NCBI GenBank assembly: GCA_900318465.1
Contig: ONKQ01000014.1
Coordinates: forward strand, 115,906-179,905
Direction of reading: 5' to 3'
Source of the DNA: an uncultured Bacteroidales bacterium
GTDB taxonomy: Bacteria > Bacteroidota > Bacteroidia > Bacteroidales > F082
Length of the DNA stretch: 64,000 nt
Positions 58,462-64,000 of this stretch are shown here, one piece after another. Position 1 is the first letter of the stretch, and the number at the start of each line of letters is the position of its first letter. The translations under genes were made by a program, and so were the position numbers. The notes beneath the pieces are model-generated. The model was given only the letters and a program-made list of their open reading frames with translations, ran no database searches and had not been told where the DNA came from.

Positions 58462-58720
58462 TGAATAGGATGGTTGAAATTCATTTAGTTAAAAACACAA
58501 ATTACCATGAATTGGCCATGAATTTTCAAAAATTCATTTCTGGAAATTCGTGAATCATTAGCTTCGCTGAATCTTCGATTTCATGGAAATTCGTGTTGAA
58601 AAAAAGTATTATAACACGAATTGCCAATAATTTGCCACGAATTTTTCAAAAATTCATTTCTGATAATTCATGAATCATTCATGGAAATTCGTGTTGAATA
58701 TAAGCCTTACCGCCGCAACT
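58462..58720. repeat. Cluster of dispersed CACGAATT/AATTCGTG repeats
   Basis: Two to three tandemly arranged copies of the block made of ACACGAATT, CCATGAATTTTCAAAAATTC, ATTTCTGRWAATTC, and CATGGAAATTCGTG, one with the CGCTGAATCTTCGATTTCATGG segment. Belongs to the family at 52955 and 61508. It makes up most of the 475-base gap 58379-58853. Confidence 0.65.
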
Positions 58721-58800
58721 TGATTTCCTCATCGCTGCAAAGCTTGAACACCTCGTTTCGGATGTAGTCTTCGAGGGCAAGCCTTCGCACCTCTACCGAT
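58706..58800 (-). pseudogene. Dispersed C-terminal gene fragment (EDYIRNEV type)
   Basis: On the minus strand LEDYIRNEVFKLCSDEEIKL and RR then stop; the same tail as at 52840-52919 and 60415-60480. No start or upstream part of the gene. Confidence 0.55.
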
Positions 58801-58853
58801 GCGCAACAGAATGTAGTAAAATATGTAATACTAAAGAAATAGGAGCATCAGTT

Positions 58854-60347
58854 TTATTCTGACAGAATAACCCAAAGGCCTTGTTTTCGTCCACCTTCAC
58901 GAGTCAATACGCCCATCTTTTTTAATTGAGCTAGATCTCTTTCGATAGTTCTGACATCAACCGTATCTTTTTCCGACATCTTTTCCGACATCTTTTCCGA
59001 CATCTTTTCCGACATGGCTTTGGCAGACAAAGATGGATCACATGCTACCATTTCCAAAATAATTCGCTGACGTTCAGTAAGTTCTTTCTGTCCACCTATT
59101 AAGCCTTTCTCACCCTCTTTGTGCCCTTTCTGCCCCTCATTCTGCTCATCTTTTACGCCATCCTCAGTTTCAATTTGTGCCTTTTTGAACACTATGCACA
59201 CAGTTCCATCCCCTAAATGGTAACAAGGAGCGGGCAGATTCTGCTCTCTGCACAAGTCCGTCATTCGCTTTACACCAGACCCCCATTTCTCCGAATAGGT
59301 GGTTTGGTAAAGCACTTGTGCAATCTTCAAATTGGTTGGATATGAATCGTGAGGCTCCATGATGCTCTCCTCGGTCAATCCCATTGGAAATCGACCAGGA
59401 TTCATTATCTCAATCCTGTCATCGTAGATGGCAAGGCTGACAGATGCTCTTGGGTCATCATATTGGCGATGGCAAAGGGCGTTTATCAAGGCTTCGCGCA
59501 AAGCTTCAGCCGGGATTTCCAAATGCTCCTCACGACGGAGACCTACAATCTTGCCGCTCAGACTCAAGTGGCGGAAGCAAAATGCCATTCCAGCATCGAG
59601 CAGATCAAAGAAGTTTCCCGTTTGCTGCTTGTTGTCAATGAAAACATTCTTGTCTATTCCATCGAAATAGGCCATACGCAAAAGCATTTGAGGAAAGTCA
59701 TCCGTGTTTTTGGCAAATAGCATCACGGATGCATTGGTGGGACAACCGCCTTTCAAAAGGTTGAACTTCCGAAGAAGTGACTCAACCGTATCACCTTCAG
59801 CTGATGCGTTGACCCTGCCTCCAGCAATGCCAAGACGAACAGCGTTACGGATGCGCTCTTCGTCCAAATCATCTATTGCAACACCTTCAGCTATTTGAGC
59901 GTCCCATGCGAATTTGCCAGGCTTGCTTTCGCGCAAACGCTCTTCAAACATTTCTCGCGGCATTATTTTGGTGGTGCTTTCCACCCGAATATAGGGACGG
60001 CCATGATAAGTGTAAGGCACCATCCCTCTAACCCAACCGTTAAAATGCATGGCGATGAGATGCTTGCCCTTCCCTTCAGGGACATCGATATATTCAACGG
60101 TAACATCGACGACAGGTTCAATTCCTACCAAAGCTTGCGCCAGTTCGCGGCGTGTGCTTTCTGTGACATCTTGTCCGACGAATTTGAGCGAAGTGGGCGC
60201 AATGCCGAAAACGAGCCAACCGCCTTCAGTGTTCAAGAAAGCGCATGCGGAATGCATACCATCTTTCAGTTCACCTGTTGTTTTCTTCAACTCAAGGTGC
60301 TTGGTTTCGTCATCTGAAATAATCCGTTTAATTTCCTCTACGGTCAT
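58854..60347 (-). CDS. AlbA/Schlafen-type ATP-binding protein with winged helix
   Basis: A 497-residue protein. I start it at 60347 (MTVEEIKRIISDDETKHLEL); the ORF to 60377 would add ten residues before the promoter side. Residues 10-110 are the AlbA_2/Schlafen domain (HLELKKTTGELKDGMHSACA, FLNTEGGWLVFGIA). A HATPase_c_4-type domain follows (LREALINALCHRQYDDPRAS, IEIMNPGRFPMGLTEESIM, EKWGSGVKRMTDLCRE). The end is a winged helix preceded by a linker with four exact MSEK repeats. Such proteins may be regulators or anti-phage effectors. The split gene at 13758/15470 was probably of the same class. Confidence 0.88.
   Translation of the reverse strand: MTVEEIKRIISDDETKHLELKKTTGELKDGMHSACAFLNTEGGWLVFGIAPTSLKFVGQDVTESTRRELAQALVGIEPVVDVTVEYIDVPEGKGKHLIAMHFNGWVRGMVPYTYHGRPYIRVESTTKIMPREMFEERLRESKPGKFAWDAQIAEGVAIDDLDEERIRNAVRLGIAGGRVNASAEGDTVESLLRKFNLLKGGCPTNASVMLFAKNTDDFPQMLLRMAYFDGIDKNVFIDNKQQTGNFFDLLDAGMAFCFRHLSLSGKIVGLRREEHLEIPAEALREALINALCHRQYDDPRASVSLAIYDDRIEIMNPGRFPMGLTEESIMEPHDSYPTNLKIAQVLYQTTYSEKWGSGVKRMTDLCREQNLPAPCYHLGDGTVCIVFKKAQIETEDGVKDEQNEGQKGHKEGEKGLIGGQKELTERQRIILEMVACDPSLSAKAMSEKMSEKMSEKMSEKDTVDVRTIERDLAQLKKMGVLTREGGRKQGLWVILSE
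58968..59015 (-). repeat. 12 bp microsatellite coding for MSEK repeats
   Basis: The unit TTTTCCGACATC is repeated four times in frame inside the gene 58854-60347. It adds four MSEK units to the linker before the winged helix. Copy number could vary without frameshift. Confidence 0.8.
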
Positions 60348-60410
60348 GGAAAAGTGTTTAATACTGCAAAAATACACATTTTCCGAAAAACAACAACGAT
60401 TTCAAAAATG

Positions 60411-60510
60411 CTTCAACTTGATTTCCTCATCGCTGCAAAGCTTGAACACCTCATTTCGAATGTAGTCTTCGAGGGTTAGCCTTCGCACCTTTGCCGATGC
60501 GCCATGGAAT
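60411..60510 (-). pseudogene. Dispersed C-terminal gene fragment, third full copy
   Basis: Minus strand reads RRLTLEDYIRNEVFKLCSDE and EIKLK near its end, followed by the start region of the gene 58854-60347. The upstream side holds GGCGCATCGG and TATATTCCACATTCC-like pieces shared with 58800 and 53090. Confidence 0.5.
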
Positions 60511-60544
60511 GTGGAATATAGTAAAGGGAACAAAAGGAATCCGA

Positions 60545-60769
60545 TTAAAAGGCTTTTGTTGGAAGTTTTTTCTTCAGCAACTCATAGACATACGACGGAC
60601 TTTGCGAAAACAAATCCCCTTCCTTGATTTGAAGCAGGTCATAGACATGCGAGGAATACACCGTTTCCAAAGCCTCGCTGATGCCCATCCCTTCGTCCTC
60701 AATTAGGAATGTGGTCAACTGGTCAACGATTCGATTCACCAAATAATCCTGTATTTGCTTCTCACTCAT
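60545..60769 (-). CDS. DUF3791-type small protein, distal
   Basis: A 74-residue protein, last of three overlapping genes. It has the DUF3791-like order: IQDYLVNRIVDQLTTFLIED, ISEALETVYSSHVYDLLQIK and SPSYVYELLKKKL. It overlaps the DUF3990 gene by four bases (ATGA). DUF3791 proteins are usual neighbours of DUF3990 proteins and may be antitoxins or carriers of the enzyme; no role is proven. Confidence 0.7.
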   Translation of the reverse strand: MSEKQIQDYLVNRIVDQLTTFLIEDEGMGISEALETVYSSHVYDLLQIKEGDLFSQSPSYVYELLKKKLPTKAF

Positions 60770-61236
60770 AACCTTTTCAATAGTTTGACAGCCCGTTCTG
60801 TACCGAAATAATACTGGTTGTTCAAATCCCTGTATTCCAACTCTTCAGCCAGTTCATCAATGGTCATCGTGCCTTCTTCATATCTGCCCAAGAGATAGGC
60901 CACCACGTCATTGGCTATCTGTCCAAACACAATGTCGTAATCATGCTGGAAATGCGTCTTTCTGTTGCGGTTGTTGAAAATGAACTCAGCCCATTCGCGG
61001 GTAGCCGACTGAAACATCATCACTTTCAATTCCGATGATTCAAGCCAAGTTTCATCAAATTCGTATTCTTGCACGACCGCCGAACCTCGGAAAAGAGAAG
61101 TTTTCTTGGAAGCCATCACTTCTGCCTGATGCCTGCTGTCAGTCAGATAAAAGCCCCTGCCGAAGTCTTTGTATGGCGACGACTTTGAAAGGTCGATGAC
61201 TTCGAAATCCATATTTGTGCCGTGGTAAAGAATCAT
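60766..61236 (-). CDS. DUF3990 protein (ADP-ribosyltransferase-like)
   Basis: A 156-residue protein starting MILYHGTNMDFEVIDLSKSS, with DFGRGFYLTDSRHQAEVMAS next: the H(G/x)T and G(R/x)GFY(L/l)T motifs are those of ADP-ribosyltransferase folds, and the family is DUF3990. FQHDYDIVFGQIANDVVAYL is a conserved C-terminal stretch. The reaction has not been shown. It lies between two DUF3791-type genes, overlapping both by four bases. The triplet looks like a toxin-antitoxin set, with this gene as the toxin. Confidence 0.78.
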   Translation of the reverse strand: MILYHGTNMDFEVIDLSKSSPYKDFGRGFYLTDSRHQAEVMASKKTSLFRGSAVVQEYEFDETWLESSELKVMMFQSATREWAEFIFNNRNRKTHFQHDYDIVFGQIANDVVAYLLGRYEEGTMTIDELAEELEYRDLNNQYYFGTERAVKLLKRL

Positions 61237-61445
61237 GCCAGATACCCTCCGTTGTTTTGGCAGCAGACGATGAGGTCATCCACCGCATCCTCAATGGACT
61301 GCAAATGCTCAATCTCGTAGAAATCCACAAGGAAAGCTATGCCCCTGAAACGCAACAGATACTTGAACGCTTCCTTGGTGGAGAGTTGAAACCGTCGTCC
61401 AAAGGCGCGGATGCAAGCGTTGGTGTATGGTATCTGGTACTTGCT
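61233..61445 (-). CDS. DUF3791-type small protein, proximal (start uncertain)
   Basis: The frame up to 61484 opens with MCIFAAATNPCPT, but those bases are the -7 box (TATTTTTG) and early leader, so translation cannot start there. The part from SKYQIPYTNACIRAFGRRFQ at about 61445 fits the DUF3791 pattern (KEAFKYLLRFRGIAFLVDFY, EIEHLQSIEDAVDDLIVCC). No ATG, GTG or TTG occurs in the frame just before it, so either a non-standard start is used or the start was mutated. It is coupled to the DUF3990 gene by a four-base overlap. Confidence 0.6.
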   Translation of the reverse strand, partial: SKYQIPYTNACIRAFGRRFQLSTKEAFKYLLRFRGIAFLVDFYEIEHLQSIEDAVDDLIVCCQNNGGYLA

Positions 61446-61507
61446 CGTCGGACAAGGATTTGTTGCAGCCGCAAAAATACACATTTCCCGAAAAACGGCA
61501 GAGGCTG

Positions 61508-61630
61508 GTTCTTAGAAAACACGAATTGCCACAAATTTGCCACAAATTTTTCAAAAATTCATTTCTGATAATTAACTCCGTTGAAATCTCCGATTCGGCG
61601 CTAGCCAATCTGCGATTTCATGAATCATTT
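61508..61630 (+). repeat. Dispersed CACGAATT repeat, inverted partner of 52955-53060
   Basis: It runs AACACGAATTGCCACAAATT, TCAAAAATTCATTTCTGATA, ATTAACTCCGTTGAAATCTC, CGATTCGGCGCTAGCCAATC and CATGAATC. The last 80 bases are the reverse complement of 52955-53035. The pair brackets the 8.5 kb that hold the Ycf46-like unit. Confidence 0.7.
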
Positions 61631-61702
61631 ATGGACATTCGTGTAAAAAAATCCCACTTTTCAAACACGAACCATATTCAAACCTAACAATCGATTCACG
61701 AC

Positions 61703-61732
61703 TTGTATATGTGCCTATTTTTTGTAATTTTG
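61703..61732 (+). promoter_or_regulatory. Promoter of the BspA-like surface protein
   Basis: TTG at 61703-61705, 19 bases, then TAATTTTG at 61725-61732, fitting the Bacteroidota consensus. It is followed by a leader of about 100 bases with a short GCGG/CCGC pairing near 61735-61755, before the start at 61835. Confidence 0.65.
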
Positions 61733-61834
61733 CCGCACGGGAAAAAACCGCTGCGTTGTCATAAATGACAATTGAAAGAAATGACAAAAACCAAGAATAT
61801 CAATATGTTACATTTTTATAATATTCAAACACAA

Positions 61835-64000
61835 ATGAAAAAAAACAAGTTTTTCTTTCTTCTCGTTGCCTTGTTGGTGATGGGAAAATTTTCATGGGCA
61901 CAAGACGGATGGCCCAAAACATGGAATAGTGGCGGCACAACTTGCACGCTTACTATGGACGACCACTATTTCTACGCCCTCACCGTCAGTGTAGGCGAAG
62001 GACAGGACGGCGTTATGGCAGATTACACTGAGACTGCCCCCGCACCGTGGCATGAGTATGTAACGGACATCCACACCCTTGTCATCGAAGAAGGTGTGAA
62101 GGAAATCGGAAAGTGGGCGTTCATCCAATTTAACATCAACAGCGTCACGCTGCCACAAAGTTTGCGGGTGATTAAGACAGATGCTTTCCGAAACAGCACT
62201 ATGAGTATCATCTACATTCCCAGCACCGTCACTTATATCGAGGCAGGGGCTTTCCATTACTGCGAACAATTGCATGACGTGTATTGCTATGCAAAGGCCG
62301 AAGACATCTTGTGGGGAGGTTCCAATTTGGACTTCATTACTGGAGAGGGCACCGGATCATATCCTTACCCTCGCACCACAAAGATGCACGTCTTGCCCAC
62401 CCGGCTTGCCGCATTTCAGAGCAAGTATGGCACCTCACTCAATGTCACTTTTACTGCTGAGAATATGGCCCCAACTGACAGCTGGACTGATCCGGGCAAC
62501 TATGCCGAGTCGTTCAGCAGCGCAGAGGGCAACACCATCAACATCCAAAACGAGGCGGAATTGGCCCGCTTGGCTTACCTGCTCAACAGCGGCGAACAAA
62601 GTTTCGACCAAGATGGTGTCATCAACCTGGCCGCCGACCTCGACCTCAGCGCACACTATTGGGTTCCGATAGGCGACGCGGCCCATCCTTTCGGGTCTAC
62701 CTTCAATGGTAACGGACACCAAATCACCGACGTCTATGTGAACCGCGGCGACCAAGCCTATAACGGACTGTTCGGCTATGCGGAAGGAAAGTACTGGGAC
62801 GAACATTATGGTGTCGGTCTTAATAAAGCTAAAATCAACGACCTTGTTTTGAAAAACAGCATCATCATAGGCGGCGACTTCACCGGAGGCATCGTGGGTC
62901 GAATGACTTATAGTTCCTTTCTGACCAATGTGGTTTGTCATGCTCAGGTGAGCGGAAGCGGAAATGCGGGTGGCCTTATCGGAGAAGTGCAAGATGCATC
63001 ATACGATCATTTGATAAGTGGATCTACTCCGTATCCACCAGAAATAAAGGACTGTTTGTACTTGGGCAACGCTGTCACTGGTAGTGATGGTTTTACAGGG
63101 TATATCATTGGAAACTATCTACTTAGATATGATGTTACACCACCTTGTGTCGGTGCGGAAGTCACAAATACCTATTTCTGCAACAACAATTTGCCCGATA
63201 TTAACCAAAAAGACGTGCGGGCCTATATTTTCAAGAAACAAGTTACGGTGTCGCCGAAGGTGAAAGTCGATTTCAGTGGCACGGGCGTAGCCTACAACGA
63301 TGTTTTCTATGCCCCTAACGGTGCGACGGTGAATTTCAACGTATATTGCGAAGACCTTTCAGAGGTAGTGAATGGAGTATTAGTAAATGGCACTTCGGTT
63401 GGCACTACTTCAGGCAGTTATTCCTACACTGTCGATGCCAGCACCGCTACTGAGTATATTATCAACGTAACGACTGAAAACATAGGTTTCACTGGCGAGG
63501 GCACTGCTGACAATCCTTACATCATCACCAACGAGGCGCAATGGAATACGATTGCCCGTGAAGTGGCGCAAGAACGGAATTTCAGTGGGCAATACCTCAA
63601 ACTCGGCGCCGACATCAGCGTTTCCACGATGGTGGGTACCAGCAATGATTACCATTTCAACAAGTTTTTTGCAGGCAACTTCAATGGCGACGGTCACACG
63701 CTGACTTTCAACTGTGGTACCGAAAGCGAGCCTTTCAATGAAGACTACTGCGCTCCCTTCCATAATGCCAAGAACGCGACCATCACCAACCTCACCGTGG
63801 TGGGCGACATCTACACCGCCAGAAGATACGCTGCCGGCTTTATCGCCGAAAGCGAGAACAATATAATACAAGACTGCCTCAGCAGCATCAACATCCATTC
63901 GACTTACGCAGGACAAGGCTGCCATGGCGGCTTTATGGGATACGTTGATTGTACACAGCAAACCAGCCAAATAATCGGCTGTGTTTTCAACGGCAGTTTG
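61835..64000 (+). CDS. BspA-type leucine-rich and GLUG-motif surface protein (runs off window)
   Basis: An open frame from ATG at 61835 to the window end (722 codons, no stop). It starts with a signal peptide (MKKNKFFFLLVALLVMGKFS). Residues about 80-150 form BspA-like leucine-rich repeats (VIEEGVKEIGKWAFIQFN, SVTLPQSLRVIKTDAF, IYIPSTVTYIEAGAF). Two regions of the type IxxxxELARLAYLLNSG and a long beta-rich part with GLUG-like units follow (FTGGIVGRMTYSS, GNAGGLIGEVQDAS, ARRYAAGFIAESENN). Such proteins are exported, often by the type IX system, and bind host or polysaccharide surfaces. The C-terminal end is not visible. Confidence 0.85.
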   Translation, partial: MKKNKFFFLLVALLVMGKFSWAQDGWPKTWNSGGTTCTLTMDDHYFYALTVSVGEGQDGVMADYTETAPAPWHEYVTDIHTLVIEEGVKEIGKWAFIQFNINSVTLPQSLRVIKTDAFRNSTMSIIYIPSTVTYIEAGAFHYCEQLHDVYCYAKAEDILWGGSNLDFITGEGTGSYPYPRTTKMHVLPTRLAAFQSKYGTSLNVTFTAENMAPTDSWTDPGNYAESFSSAEGNTINIQNEAELARLAYLLNSGEQSFDQDGVINLAADLDLSAHYWVPIGDAAHPFGSTFNGNGHQITDVYVNRGDQAYNGLFGYAEGKYWDEHYGVGLNKAKINDLVLKNSIIIGGDFTGGIVGRMTYSSFLTNVVCHAQVSGSGNAGGLIGEVQDASYDHLISGSTPYPPEIKDCLYLGNAVTGSDGFTGYIIGNYLLRYDVTPPCVGAEVTNTYFCNNNLPDINQKDVRAYIFKKQVTVSPKVKVDFSGTGVAYNDVFYAPNGATVNFNVYCEDLSEVVNGVLVNGTSVGTTSGSYSYTVDASTATEYIINVTTENIGFTGEGTADNPYIITNEAQWNTIAREVAQERNFSGQYLKLGADISVSTMVGTSNDYHFNKFFAGNFNGDGHTLTFNCGTESEPFNEDYCAPFHNAKNATITNLTVVGDIYTARRYAAGFIAESENNIIQDCLSSINIHSTYAGQGCHGGFMGYVDCTQQTSQIIGCVFNGSL

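Larger units (their letters stand above)
61485..61834. other. Intergenic stretch: shared promoter piece, repeats and the surface-protein promoter
   Basis: The left end repeats the promoter-and-leader piece in front of 52651 (TATTTTTGC, CCGTTTTTCGGGAAATG). Then come the dispersed repeat 61508-61630, and near 61703 the promoter of the surface protein. No gene recognised. Confidence 0.6.

Overview
The window reads as chromosomal DNA of a Bacteroidales bacterium, probably an uncultured gut or rumen lineage. The evidence is two C10 (streptopain-like) cysteine peptidases, one ending in a Por/type IX secretion tail, promoters of the Bacteroidota type (TTG, about 20 bp, then TAnnTTTG), a DUF3467 gene after rpoC, a BspA/GLUG surface protein, and the gene order tRNA-Thr-Tyr-Gly-Thr, tuf, tRNA-Trp, secE, nusG, rplKAJL, rpoBC.

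Layout. 1-6.2 kb: secreted peptidases, a zinc-ribbon protein, a DUF4159 protein, rsmE and argS, all on the minus strand. 6.2-7.4 kb: two divergent toxin-antitoxin pairs. 7.4-10.1 kb: pyrB, a four-helix-bundle gene, pyrI and lemA behind a leader with a terminator-like hairpin. 10.1-12.0 kb: an IS1634-type insertion sequence in the operon terminator, flanked by a 71-72 bp direct repeat. 12.0-15.7 kb: an AbiE type IV toxin-antitoxin pair and an AAA ATPase cassette that splits an older gene. 15.8-23.9 kb: a tight plus-strand defence operon with a methylase-like protein, a giant helicase-methyltransferase, a SIR2 protein and a HerA ATPase. 24-46 kb: core minus-strand genes for RNA polymerase, ribosomal proteins, EF-Tu, five tRNAs, a hibernation factor, a Xer recombinase, S21, a MoxR ATPase and three periplasmic foldases. 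46-64 kb: guaB, then a second accessory zone with a DUF234 ATPase, a frameshifted AbiH-FGE gene, a six-gene region around a Ycf46-like AAA+ ATPase, an AlbA/Schlafen-type regulator, a DUF3791-DUF3990-DUF3791 triplet and a truncated BspA-like surface protein.

How the parts fit. The core genes make a translation/transcription block read from one visible promoter upstream of the tRNA cluster. The accessory genes look like a layered anti-phage island: restriction-modification with an NAD-targeting SIR2-HerA module in the same operon, AbiE, AbiH and several toxin-antitoxin-like sets, with dispersed repeats and gene remnants between them.

Two core genes look damaged. tuf lacks about 26 bases internally plus its last codons and stop, and guaB lacks about its first 50 codons. 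Either these are real lesions or the assembly is wrong there. No rRNA genes or CRISPR arrays were seen.
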